Shown: piece by piece, positions 27,153-35,440 of the stretch
Layout of the letters: the number at the start of each line of letters is the position of its first letter
Position numbering within the stretch: position 1 is the stretch's first letter
Assembly (NCBI GenBank): GCA_016793775.1
Contig: JAEULK010000043.1
Location: forward strand, 186,001-250,000
Direction of reading: 5' to 3'
DNA from: Sphingopyxis sp.
GTDB lineage: Bacteria > Pseudomonadota > Alphaproteobacteria > Sphingomonadales > Sphingomonadaceae
Length of the DNA: 64,000 nucleotides
The notes under the pieces: generated by a model
What the model was told of the DNA's origin: nothing
What the model saw: the letters and a program-made list of their open reading frames with translations, nothing else
Database searches by the model: none
Program-made: the position numbers and the translations under genes

Positions 27153-28469
27153 ATGCAGGGCGAGAATGATCCGCTGGCGGCCTTTTGGATGCCCTTCACC
27201 GCGAATAAGGCTTACAAATCCAACCCGCGCCAGCTCGTGTCGGCAAGCGGCATGTATTATCGCAGCGCTGACGGGCGCGAGATCCTCGACGGGACCGCGG
27301 GGCTGTGGTGCTGCAACGCGGGGCACTGCCGACCCGCGATCGCCGAGGCGATCGCCGAGGCCGCGCGCACGCTCGATTTTGCGCCGACCTTCCAGCTCGG
27401 CCACCCGCTGGTTTTCGAGCTCGCGAGCCGCGTCGCGGCGTTCATGCCCGACGGACTCGACCGGATATTCTTTACCAACAGCGGCAGCGAATCGGTTGAT
27501 AGTGCGCTGAAAATCGCGCTCGCGGTGCAACGCGCGCGCGGGCAGGGGAGCCGGACGCGGCTGATCGGGCGCGAGCGCGGCTATCATGGCACCGGCTTCG
27601 GCGGGATCAGCGTCGGCGGCATCGGCAACAACCGCCGCGCCTTCGGCCCAGGGCTGCCCGGCGTCGATCATATCCGCCACACGCACGGCCTGCCCGGCAA
27701 CGCCTTCGCGCACGGCTTCCCGCCGCACGGAGCCGAACTCGCCGACGATCTCCAGCGCCTCGTCGATCTCCACGGCGCCGAAACGATCGCGGCGGTGATC
27801 GTCGAACCGATGGCGGGATCGACCGGGGTACTGATCCCGCCGACCGGCTATCTCCAGCGGCTGCGCGAGATTTGCGACCGCCACGGCATATTGCTGATCT
27901 TCGACGAGGTGATCACCGCCTTCGGCCGCGTCGGAGCCGCCACCGCCGCCGAGGCATGGGGCGTCACCCCCGACATCATTACGCTCGCCAAGGGCCTCAC
28001 CAACGCCGCCGTGCCGATGGGCGCGGTGGCGGTGAAGCGCGAATTGCACGACGCGGTGGTCGACAGCGTGCCGTCGGGCATCGAACTGTTCCACGGCTAT
28101 ACCTATTCGGGCCACCCGCTCGCCAGCGCCGCGGGACTCGCGACGCTCGACCTCTACGAACGCGAAGGCCTGTTCGACCGCGCCGCCGATCTCGCCGCCT
28201 ATTGGGACGACGCCGCGCACAGCCTGAAGGGGCACCGCCATATCGTCGATATCCGCACCATCGGCCTCGTGGCAGGGATCGAACTCGAACCGCGCCCCGG
28301 CCACCCCACGGTGCGGGCGACCGAGCTGTTCCACGCCTGTTTCGACAACGGCCTGCTCGTCCGCGCGACCGGCGACATCATCGCGCTGTCGCCGCCGCTG
28401 ATCGTCGAGAAGGCGCAGATCGACGCGATGTTCGGCAAAATCGCCGATCTGGTCGAGGTGATCGCCTGA
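27153..28469 (+). CDS. Class III (omega-amino acid:pyruvate) aminotransferase
   Basis: 438-aa fold-type I PLP enzyme. FWMPFTANKAYKSNPR and DGTAGLWCCNAGHCRP at the start are typical of omega-amino acid-pyruvate (beta-alanine-type) transaminases. FFTNSGSESVDSALKIAL contains the phosphate loop, LLIFDEVITAFGRVG holds the cofactor Asp, and Lys280 in ITLAKGLTNA is the Schiff-base lysine. The exact amine donor cannot be read from sequence. Converges with phoR with 1 bp between the stops. Confidence 0.92.
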   Translation: MQGENDPLAAFWMPFTANKAYKSNPRQLVSASGMYYRSADGREILDGTAGLWCCNAGHCRPAIAEAIAEAARTLDFAPTFQLGHPLVFELASRVAAFMPDGLDRIFFTNSGSESVDSALKIALAVQRARGQGSRTRLIGRERGYHGTGFGGISVGGIGNNRRAFGPGLPGVDHIRHTHGLPGNAFAHGFPPHGAELADDLQRLVDLHGAETIAAVIVEPMAGSTGVLIPPTGYLQRLREICDRHGILLIFDEVITAFGRVGAATAAEAWGVTPDIITLAKGLTNAAVPMGAVAVKRELHDAVVDSVPSGIELFHGYTYSGHPLASAAGLATLDLYEREGLFDRAADLAAYWDDAAHSLKGHRHIVDIRTIGLVAGIELEPRPGHPTVRATELFHACFDNGLLVRATGDIIALSPPLIVEKAQIDAMFGKIADLVEVIA

Positions 28470-28470
28470 C

Positions 28471-29700
28471 CTAGCCGGCCAGCGGAAAGGTGACCGACAC
28501 GCGCGTGCCCTTGCCGACCTCGCTCTCGATATCGAGCTGCCCCTGGTGGCGCTCGCTGATATGCTTGACGATCGCGAGGCCGAGGCCGGTGCCGCCGACC
28601 GAGCGGCTGCGCGCCTCATCGACGCGATAGAAACGCTCGGTCAGACGCGGGAGATGGTCGGGCGCGATGCCTTCGCCCTCGTCGCGCACCGCCAGCCGGG
28701 CGCGCCGGCCATCGCGGTGCAGTTCGACGGTCACCGGCGTGTCGGGACGGCCATATTTCATCGCGTTGAAAATGATATTATGCGCCAGCTGCCCCAGCTG
28801 CGCTTCGTCGCCGAGCATCGGCATCGGGCTGTCGTCGAAGGCGACGACGATATCCCTGGCGCGCGGATTTTCGCTGTCCTTGAGCTGCGCGATGGTCGCG
28901 CGCGCGATCGCGGCCAGATCGACCGATGCAGTCGGGCGGCGGAAACGGTCGGCCTCGACGCGCGAGATCGAGAGCAGGTCGATGACGAGTTGCTGCATCC
29001 GCCGCGCCTCGCGGTCGATGATCGACAGGAAACGGTGGCGCGTCGCGCTGTCGGCTTCGCCGTTCATGTCCTGCAGCGTTTCGACATAGCCGAGGATGGC
29101 GGCAAGCGGCGTGCGCAGTTCGTGGCTGGCGTTGGCGACGAAGTCCGACCGCATCCGGTCGGCAGCGTCGATCGCCGACCGGTCGGAGAGGAAGAGGATC
29201 TTCTGGCCTCCCGACAGTGCGGCGATGCGCATCGTCCAGCGCTGGCCGGGGCGCGGGAAGTCGACCAGGTTGAGCGGCTCGAGCGTCGCGGGCGCATCTA
29301 TCCCCGCCAGCCATTCGGTCGCGGCGGGGTGGCGGATCGCGGTGCGCACGTCGGCGCCGACGATATGGCGGCCGAGCAGGCGGACGGCGGCGTCGTTGGC
29401 GAGGGTGACGATATTCCCGTCGCAGCCGAGCAGCGGCTCCTTTTCCTGATCGGCCCAGAGTGCGAAATCGGGATGGCGGAGCAACGAGACCGGCGGCACG
29501 GGCGCGGGCGGGGCCGCGTCGGCGCGGTGGTCGGCGGGGGCAGCACCCGGCAGCGCCGAATAGACGAGCGCGGCGGCGGCGGTTCCCGCCGCGGCCAGCA
29601 GGACGATGGTCAGTGCATCGCCGTCGGCCAGCGCGGCAAAGATCGTAGCGACGGCGACCAGCGTCAGCGCGACGACAAGGCTGGAGAGGCGGTCGAACAT
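28471..29700 (-). CDS. phoR: Phosphate-regulon-type sensor histidine kinase PhoR
   Basis: 409-aa membrane histidine kinase. Two N-terminal helices (LVVALTLVAVATIFAALADG, LTIVLLAAAGTAAAALVYSA), a PAS-like domain (~90-180), the H-box NASHELRTPLAAILGY with His193, the N-box HNIIFNAMKYG, G-boxes DEGEGIAPDHL and GGTGLGLAIVKHI. Domain order matches alphaproteobacterial PhoR, which phosphorylates PhoB under phosphate starvation. No phoB or pst genes are adjacent, so the partner must lie elsewhere; assignment as PhoR over another PAS kinase is probable, not certain. Confidence 0.8.
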   Translation of the reverse strand: MFDRLSSLVVALTLVAVATIFAALADGDALTIVLLAAAGTAAAALVYSALPGAAPADHRADAAPPAPVPPVSLLRHPDFALWADQEKEPLLGCDGNIVTLANDAAVRLLGRHIVGADVRTAIRHPAATEWLAGIDAPATLEPLNLVDFPRPGQRWTMRIAALSGGQKILFLSDRSAIDAADRMRSDFVANASHELRTPLAAILGYVETLQDMNGEADSATRHRFLSIIDREARRMQQLVIDLLSISRVEADRFRRPTASVDLAAIARATIAQLKDSENPRARDIVVAFDDSPMPMLGDEAQLGQLAHNIIFNAMKYGRPDTPVTVELHRDGRRARLAVRDEGEGIAPDHLPRLTERFYRVDEARSRSVGGTGLGLAIVKHISERHQGQLDIESEVGKGTRVSVTFPLAG

Positions 29701-29848
29701 CGGGGCCTCGCCTCGCACGAAGCGCGCGGGCGGGCAAGGGCGTTCGCGGCAATTAACGCTTTGCCGGCGAATGTCCCGAAACGGGAAGCGCCGGGCACGG
29801 CGCGGTCTTTTGCTTTTCCCAGCGCCTCCCTTGGTTTATGCGCCGATC

Positions 29849-30274
29849 ATGGACGAACAGGATCAGCCGAGCGGCGCGGGGGCGCCCCCATCCGACGAAG
29901 CGATCGAGGCGGTGCCTTCGCGCCGGCGGATGCTCGCGCTCGGCGCGGTCGGCGTGTCGGCGGCGCTGACCATCCGCCCCGCCTTTGCCCAGACCGCCGT
30001 GTCGGTGATGAACTGCCAGATTCCCGTGCCGGACATATCGGGCGCGGGCAAATATATCGACGCGCGGGGCAATCTGGTCGCCGCGGGCACCAAGGACGCC
30101 TTTCCGGGCGCGCCGCGGCCGTTCACCGGCGAGGAAGTGAAGCGCGCTTTCCGTGGTCAGACGCTGCCCGGTACGACCTATAATCAGTCCCAAGCCTACC
30201 TCCAATATATCCGGCGCTTGCAGGCGGGGCAGAGCGGCTTTACCTGTTTCGCATCGATCACGATGCAGCGCTGA
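29849..30274 (+). CDS. Conserved hypothetical exported protein
   Basis: 141-aa protein with a twin-arginine-like leader (PSRRRMLALGAVGVSAALTI ending AFAQTA) after an acidic start (MDEQDQPSGAG). The mature part reads NCQIPVPDISGAGKYIDARG, AFPGAPRPFTGEEVKRAF and YNQSQAYLQYIRRLQAGQSG, with two Cys. No known family is recognised. The start is uncertain because no strong ribosome site is visible. Divergent from phoR. Confidence 0.65.
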   Translation: MDEQDQPSGAGAPPSDEAIEAVPSRRRMLALGAVGVSAALTIRPAFAQTAVSVMNCQIPVPDISGAGKYIDARGNLVAAGTKDAFPGAPRPFTGEEVKRAFRGQTLPGTTYNQSQAYLQYIRRLQAGQSGFTCFASITMQR

Positions 30275-30336
30275 TCATCGCCCCTTCGTCGGCGGTGGCG
30301 GCCTTTTCCCCGCATCGCCAGACAAAGGACAATCCC

Positions 30337-31338
30337 TTGAAACTAGCCTCGCTGAAGCAGGGTCGCGATGGGCGGCTCGTCGTCGTGTCGGACGATCTCG
30401 CCTGGTACGCCGATGCCGGCCAGATCGTGCCGACGATGCAGGCGGCGCTCGACAATTGGGCCTATGCCGCGCCGCGCCTCGCCGCGCTGGCCGAAGACCT
30501 GAACCATGATGCGATCCCCAAGGATCGGTTCCACGAGCGCGATTCGGCCTCGCCGCTGCCGCGCGCCTATCAATGGGCCGACGGCAGCGCCTATGTGAAC
30601 CATGTCGCGCTGGTGCGGCAGGCGCGCGGCGCCGAGATGCCCGACAGTTTCTGGCACGATCCCTTGATGTACCAAGGCGGCAGCGACGCCTTCCTCGGTC
30701 CGCGCGACCCGATCCCGCTCGGCGATCCGGCCTGGGGTTGCGACATGGAGGCCGAGGTGGTGGTCGTCACCGGCGACGTTCCGGCGGGCACCGATGCCGA
30801 GACCGCGCGCGGCCTGATCCTGCTCGTCGGGCTGACCAACGATGTGTCGCTGCGCGGGCTGATCCCAAGCGAGCTGGCCAAGGGTTTCGGCTTTTTCCAG
30901 TCGAAGCCGTCGAGCGCGATGTCGCCGGTTTTCGTCACCCCCGACGCGCTCGGCGACCGCTGGCGGGACGGCAAGTTGCACGGGACGTTGAGCGTCGATC
31001 TGAACGGTCAGCCGCTCGGCCGCGCCGATGCGGGTGTCGATATGACCTTCGATTTCGGCGCGCTGATCGCCCATGCGGCGAAGACGCGCGACCTGGGAGC
31101 GGGAACGATCATCGGGTCGGGCACGGTGTCGAACCGCGATGCCGGCGGCGGGCCGGGCAAGCCGATCGCCGAGGGCGGTCTCGGCTACAGCTGCCTTGCC
31201 GAAGTGCGCACGGTCGAGACCATATTGGCGGGCGAGGCGAAGACACCCTTCATGCGCAAGGGCGATACGGTACGCATCTGGATGGACGACGACCGCCACC
31301 ACAGCATCTTCGGGGCGATCGAACAGCAGGTCGGTTGA
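30337..31338 (+). CDS. Fumarylacetoacetate hydrolase-family protein
   Basis: 333-aa FAH-superfamily enzyme (C-C bond hydrolase or decarboxylase). MKLASLKQGRDGRLVVVS begins at a TTG with AAAGGA six bases upstream; no ATG fits the family start. Metal ligands lie in the DMEAEVVVVTGDVP block, with LVGLTNDVSLRGLIPSEL, GFGFFQSKPSSAMSP and GSGTVSNRDAGGGPG. The substrate is uncertain; many homologues act in aromatic amino-acid degradation. A terminator-like hairpin follows. Confidence 0.88.
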   Translation: MKLASLKQGRDGRLVVVSDDLAWYADAGQIVPTMQAALDNWAYAAPRLAALAEDLNHDAIPKDRFHERDSASPLPRAYQWADGSAYVNHVALVRQARGAEMPDSFWHDPLMYQGGSDAFLGPRDPIPLGDPAWGCDMEAEVVVVTGDVPAGTDAETARGLILLVGLTNDVSLRGLIPSELAKGFGFFQSKPSSAMSPVFVTPDALGDRWRDGKLHGTLSVDLNGQPLGRADAGVDMTFDFGALIAHAAKTRDLGAGTIIGSGTVSNRDAGGGPGKPIAEGGLGYSCLAEVRTVETILAGEAKTPFMRKGDTVRIWMDDDRHHSIFGAIEQQVG

Positions 31339-31341
31339 ACA

Positions 31342-31371
31342 AAAGGGGGCGGGATTGTTGCCGCCCCCTTT
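31342..31371. terminator. Bidirectional terminator between the FAH gene and tadC
   Basis: Perfect 11-bp inverted repeat AAAGGGGGCGG / CCGCCCCCTTT with an 8-nt loop between convergent genes. The A/T flanks give a short T-run in both directions. Confidence 0.8.
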
Positions 31372-31390
31372 GACTTTGCTCGCAGCTGGC

Positions 31391-32440
31391 TTAGCCGCCG
31401 CCGCCGCCGCCCATGGCTCCGCCTGACATCGCATCGCTCAGCGAACAGGCGGCCGGGCCCAAAATCACGATGAACAGGCACGGCAGGATGAACAGGATCA
31501 GCGGCACGGTCATGATCGCGGGCAGGCGCGCGGCCTTTTCCTCGGCGCGCATCATGCGCTCGTTGCGGAATTCGGCCGACAGGACGCGCAGCGCGCTGGC
31601 GAGCGGCGTACCATATTTCTCGGTCTGGATCATCGTCGTGACGACGCCCTTCACCGATTCGAGATTGACGCGATAGGACAGATTCTCGAAAGCTTGGCGC
31701 CGCTCGGTCAAAAAGCCAAGCTCGATCGAGGTCAGTGCGAATTCCTCGCCGAGCTCGGGATAGGCGCGCCCCAGTTCCTTGGCGACGCGGCTGAAAGCCG
31801 AATCGACGGTCAGGCCGGCTTCGGCGCAAATCACAAGAAGATCGAGCGCGTCGGGCAGGCCCTTGCGAATTGCGTCGGTCCGCTTCGTCCTCTTGTTCTG
31901 CACGAACAGGTCGGGCGCCTTGTAACCCAGGATCAGCGCCGCCATCGTCGCACCCGAACGCTTGAACGGCGTCAGGTCGGGCCACATGTCGAGGCCATAG
32001 ATCAGGAAGGCGGCGAGGCCGCCGAGCACGATCGGCAGAATCAGGCGGCCGAAAATAACCGCGACCGCCAGGTCCTTCGACCGGATACCGGCCTGCGCCA
32101 GCTTTTGCTGGACGTCCTTGATCTGGTCTTCCTGCAGCACCTGTAGCTTGCCCAGGAACGTCCGCATCTTGTCGGCGGTCTGGTTCTTGCGGACCAGCTT
32201 GGCGCGGCGCTTCGCGGTCGAGGCGGTGATGCCGGCTTTCAGCTGTTCGCGGCGGTCGTTCAGCGCCTTGACGCGCTTTGCCATCGGATCGCGAACGGTC
32301 AGCGCGCCATAGATGGCGACGAGCACCGCGCCGACGCCGAGCGCGGCGAGCGTGGTGGCGACCCAGATGACGTCGACGCCCATGATCGTCGGGCCGCTGG
32401 ACGCCGCGGTGAAGGATGCAAGGAGCAGGTTGCTGTTCAT
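31391..32440 (-). CDS. tadC: Tad pilus inner-membrane platform protein TadC
   Basis: 349-aa type II secretion F-domain protein of the Flp/Tad pilus platform. N-terminal helix VIWVATTLAALGVGAVLVAI, a cytoplasmic basic region, then the T2SSF domain (LPDALDLLVICAEAGLTVDS, RVAKELGRAYPELGEEF) and a C-terminal membrane helix (IMTVPLILFILPCLFIVILG) ending in a Gly tail (GGAMGGGGGG). Last gene of the minus-strand tad cluster, 13 bp after tadB. Confidence 0.93.
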   Translation of the reverse strand: MNSNLLLASFTAASSGPTIMGVDVIWVATTLAALGVGAVLVAIYGALTVRDPMAKRVKALNDRREQLKAGITASTAKRRAKLVRKNQTADKMRTFLGKLQVLQEDQIKDVQQKLAQAGIRSKDLAVAVIFGRLILPIVLGGLAAFLIYGLDMWPDLTPFKRSGATMAALILGYKAPDLFVQNKRTKRTDAIRKGLPDALDLLVICAEAGLTVDSAFSRVAKELGRAYPELGEEFALTSIELGFLTERRQAFENLSYRVNLESVKGVVTTMIQTEKYGTPLASALRVLSAEFRNERMMRAEEKAARLPAIMTVPLILFILPCLFIVILGPAACSLSDAMSGGAMGGGGGG

Positions 32441-32453
32441 GTGGTCCCGCCCC

Positions 32454-33425
32454 TCAAATTTCGAAGCTGATCATGCGCGACATGATGAAGACGCCGATGC
32501 TCATCCAACCAAGCCCGCCCAGACCGGTGATGATCAGCCGCTCCTCGAAGAAGAAGCCCGCCAGATATTCGGGGTTCATCGAATAGACGATGCCGAAGAC
32601 GAAGAAGGGCAGCGCGCCGACGATATAGGCCGACGCCTTGGCTTCCGACGACATGGCGCGGATCTTCAACTTCATCTGGGCGCGCTTGCGTAGCACGTCG
32701 GACAAGTTGCCCAGCGTTTCCGCGAGGTTGCCGCCCGTCTCACGCTGGATAGCGATGGTGATGCAAAAGAACTGGAATTCCGGCGTGCCCAGCATCTCGG
32801 CCGATTCCTGCAGCGCCGCTTCCATCGTGTTGCCGATGCGGATGCGCTCGATCACGCCCTTGAATTCCTCGCCGACCGGGCCGGGCAGTTCCTGGCTGAC
32901 GACCTGGAAGGTTTCGGTGACGGGCAGGCCCGACTTGAGGCCGCGGACGAGCAGGTCGATCGCGTCGGGAAAGCGGGCATTGAATTTGGTGACGCGCTGT
33001 TTGATCAGGCGACCGACGATCATATAGGGCAGGCCGAGTGCGGCGACGAGGCCGACGAGGCCCGCGAGCAGGAACGGGCTGCGGATGAGAAGCAGCACGC
33101 CGGTCACCCCGACGAACGTCGCCATCGATGCCATCATATATTGGCTGACGGTCCAGGCCTTGCCGGTGCGGCGCAGCCGCTTTTCCATTTCCTCGCGGCG
33201 CGGCATCAGACTCGACAGGGTCGACCCGCCCTTTCCGCTAGAGGCCTGGATCGTCTTGCGCATCTGCGCCGCGACGACCGCCTCGGTCGAGGCGGCGTGC
33301 CGGTCCTTGACCATTGCCAGCCGCCGCGTCTTCGATTTGCCGATCGACGGTCCGCCGAGCAGGATTACGAGCACGGTGAAGGCCAGGAAGGCGGTCCCGA
33401 TGATGAGGATGACTGACAGGTCCAT
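32454..33425 (-). CDS. tadB: Tad pilus inner-membrane platform protein TadB
   Basis: 323-aa T2SSF-domain protein. N-terminal helix LILIIGTAFLAFTVLVILLG, RKTIQASSGKGGSTLSSLMP, FPDAIDLLVRGLKSGLPVTE, ESAEMLGTPEFQFFCITIAI and C-terminal helices. It pairs with TadC as assembly platform. In the usual order cpaF (tadA) would lie immediately upstream; here only a 65-bp gap separates it from cpaE. Confidence 0.93.
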   Translation of the reverse strand: MDLSVILIIGTAFLAFTVLVILLGGPSIGKSKTRRLAMVKDRHAASTEAVVAAQMRKTIQASSGKGGSTLSSLMPRREEMEKRLRRTGKAWTVSQYMMASMATFVGVTGVLLLIRSPFLLAGLVGLVAALGLPYMIVGRLIKQRVTKFNARFPDAIDLLVRGLKSGLPVTETFQVVSQELPGPVGEEFKGVIERIRIGNTMEAALQESAEMLGTPEFQFFCITIAIQRETGGNLAETLGNLSDVLRKRAQMKLKIRAMSSEAKASAYIVGALPFFVFGIVYSMNPEYLAGFFFEERLIITGLGGLGWMSIGVFIMSRMISFEI

Positions 33426-33490
33426 GGTCGGCTTTCGTCCGCTTCTCTCGCTATGGGTATCGCAGTCGGCTCAGCCGGCCGCGGCTCCCC

Positions 33491-34765
33491 TTACTTGGCG
33501 CCCTTTTTCGCCATCATGCCGCCGATGCCGCCCAGCTTGCCGAGCAAGGAGGCGCCCGACTTGGCTTTCGCGGCCGGGGCCGGGCTTTCCTCCTCGGTGT
33601 CGGCACCGTCGAGGATCGCGCGCATCAGGCCGTTCCAGACCGCGCTGGCCTTGGTGCCCTTGCAAATCTCGGCGTAGGATTTGCCGAGCTTCGCCGACTG
33701 GCTGACCAGCTTGGGATCGAAGGGGATGACGACGTCGATCTGGCGTTCGATCGACGATTCGAACTCCTTGCGCGACAATTCGCCGATCGCGTTCTGGAAC
33801 TTGTTGGCGACCAGGATCACCCGGGCACCCGGCACATTCTGCTTGAACCACGACAGGATACGGATCGTGTCGCGCGCCGAGGCGAGCGTCACGTCGCTGA
33901 TCAGCAGGATCGTTCCGGCTTCCGACACCAGGTGCGGGAAGGGGATCAGAACATGGCGCGGGATGTCGACGATCGTCATCTCGAAGGCCCCCCGCAGCTC
34001 TTCCTCGAGCTGGAAGAAGGCCGATCCGTCGGTCATCACCGGCTGGTGGATCGGCGCCTCGGCCGACAGCAGGCTCAGCTTGTCCGACGCCCGCACCATC
34101 GCGCGTTCGATGAACAGGCCGTCGATGCGGCTGGGGTTGTCGATCGCGTCGATCAGGCCGCGGCCGGGTTCGAGGTCGAGCGTCAGCGCGCCGGTCCCGA
34201 AATGCACGTCGAGGTCGAGCAGCGCGGTCTGGCGACCCGCCTGTTCGCTCATCGCCCAGGCGAGCGAGGTCGACACCAGCGAGGCGCCCACGCCGCCGCG
34301 TACGCCGACCACCGCCATCATGTGGTGCGGTTTGTCGTCGACCATGTCGGCATGTTTCGGCGCCGACAACATCGCCTGTGCCATGGTCAGCGATTCGCGG
34401 ACCTGGTCGAGCGACAGCGGCTTGAGTAGATAGTCCTGGATCCCGCTCGAGAGCAGGTCGCGGTACAGGCGGACGTCGTTGACCTGGCCGGCGGCGATCA
34501 CCACCGTCCCGGGTTCGCAGACTTCGGCCAGCGCGTTGATGTCGTTGATCGGATCGCCCGATTCGGACATATCGACGAACAGGATGTTCGGGCTCGCCGA
34601 GACCGACAGCGACTGGACAGCGTTGCGCAACCCGCCCTTGTTGCACTTCTCGATCGGCCAGCCCATGTCGTTGGCGGCGGCGCGGATCAGCTCCAGCGTA
34701 TCGTCGTCGCACACAAAGGCGTTGAAGGGTTCACGCAGCCCGGCTGCTTTGAATGGCGCGTTCAT
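33491..34765 (-). CDS. cpaE: Pilus assembly ATPase-like protein CpaE/TadZ
   Basis: 424 aa. An N-terminal receiver-like domain (~15-130, with LFVDMSESG and IQDYLLKPLSLDQVRESL) precedes a MinD/ParA-like domain. Its deviant Walker A reads GVRGGVGAS (154-162): Arg156 and Ala161 replace both Lys of xKGGxGK[ST], so ATP hydrolysis may be lost, as in other atypical TadZ proteins. TadZ localises the machine to the pole. The C-tail is Lys/Gly-rich. The ATG overlaps the cpaD stop by 1 nt (TAATG). Confidence 0.92.
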   Translation of the reverse strand: MNAPFKAAGLREPFNAFVCDDDTLELIRAAANDMGWPIEKCNKGGLRNAVQSLSVSASPNILFVDMSESGDPINDINALAEVCEPGTVVIAAGQVNDVRLYRDLLSSGIQDYLLKPLSLDQVRESLTMAQAMLSAPKHADMVDDKPHHMMAVVGVRGGVGASLVSTSLAWAMSEQAGRQTALLDLDVHFGTGALTLDLEPGRGLIDAIDNPSRIDGLFIERAMVRASDKLSLLSAEAPIHQPVMTDGSAFFQLEEELRGAFEMTIVDIPRHVLIPFPHLVSEAGTILLISDVTLASARDTIRILSWFKQNVPGARVILVANKFQNAIGELSRKEFESSIERQIDVVIPFDPKLVSQSAKLGKSYAEICKGTKASAVWNGLMRAILDGADTEEESPAPAAKAKSGASLLGKLGGIGGMMAKKGAK

Positions 34766-35415
34766 TACTGGCTTGCCCCTTTCTTCGTCGTGGTCGATAC
34801 GCCGTTCAATTCGCCCGCGCCCGTCTGCGGTTTCTCGCGATAGGTGTTGATCGGACGCGTCGCTGCAGTGGGATCGTTGCCCTTCGCCGACGCGCCCTTG
34901 ATCAGGTCGTTGGGGTCGGCAACCATCGCGGCGAGGTTGCTGTTCGTTGCGCAGCCGTAATTGGACGAGGTCGCATTGGCGAGGTTGATCGACGATTTGG
35001 TGCGCCAGTCGGGACACCCCGGGACATACGCCGAAGCGCGCGTCACGACCAGCCGGACGCTGCCCTGCGGCACGGCGCCCGTGGTGACCGGAACCGCATC
35101 ACTCATCAGCAGCCCCTGGCGTTCGACTATCGAGCGGATCGCCGCATGCGCGCTGCCCGTTGTATAGGGCGACGGATCCTCGACCGCGATGCGGTCGCCA
35201 TAGCGCACACCCATTGCGTCCAGCCAGCCCTGTAGGCGGCCCTGTTCGCTGGGTGGCAACTCGCCGCCGACGGTGGCGACGTCGAATTGATAGATCGAGT
35301 TGCGTACCAGCGGCTGATGCACCGATTCGAGGCTTGTGTTGGTGTGGGCGCTGCCGGTACATCCAGCGACCGTCGTCGCCAGCGCCAGGACGGTCCAAGT
35401 TGCGATCTTCTTCAT
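34765..35415 (-). CDS. cpaD: Pilus assembly lipoprotein CpaD
   Basis: 216-aa outer-membrane lipoprotein of the Tad secretin complex. Signal MKKIATWTVLALATTVAGC with lipobox Cys19. The CpaD domain contains SYxQ-like IYQFDVATVGGELPPSEQGR and the late SYVPGCPDW-type block YVPGCPDWRTKS followed by SNYGCATNSNLAAMVADPND, the family hallmark. GGAG lies upstream of 35415; a longer frame is rejected. Confidence 0.93.
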   Translation of the reverse strand: MKKIATWTVLALATTVAGCTGSAHTNTSLESVHQPLVRNSIYQFDVATVGGELPPSEQGRLQGWLDAMGVRYGDRIAVEDPSPYTTGSAHAAIRSIVERQGLLMSDAVPVTTGAVPQGSVRLVVTRASAYVPGCPDWRTKSSINLANATSSNYGCATNSNLAAMVADPNDLIKGASAKGNDPTAATRPINTYREKPQTGAGELNGVSTTTKKGASQ

Positions 35416-35440
35416 ACCCTTGCTCCTGAAAACCAGCGCG

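Noticed and set aside
26199-28619. Long minus-strand open frame of 806 codons
   Set aside because: It is antisense to DUF808 and the aminotransferase, which have clear motifs; the frame is low-complexity Arg/Asp/His-rich sequence.
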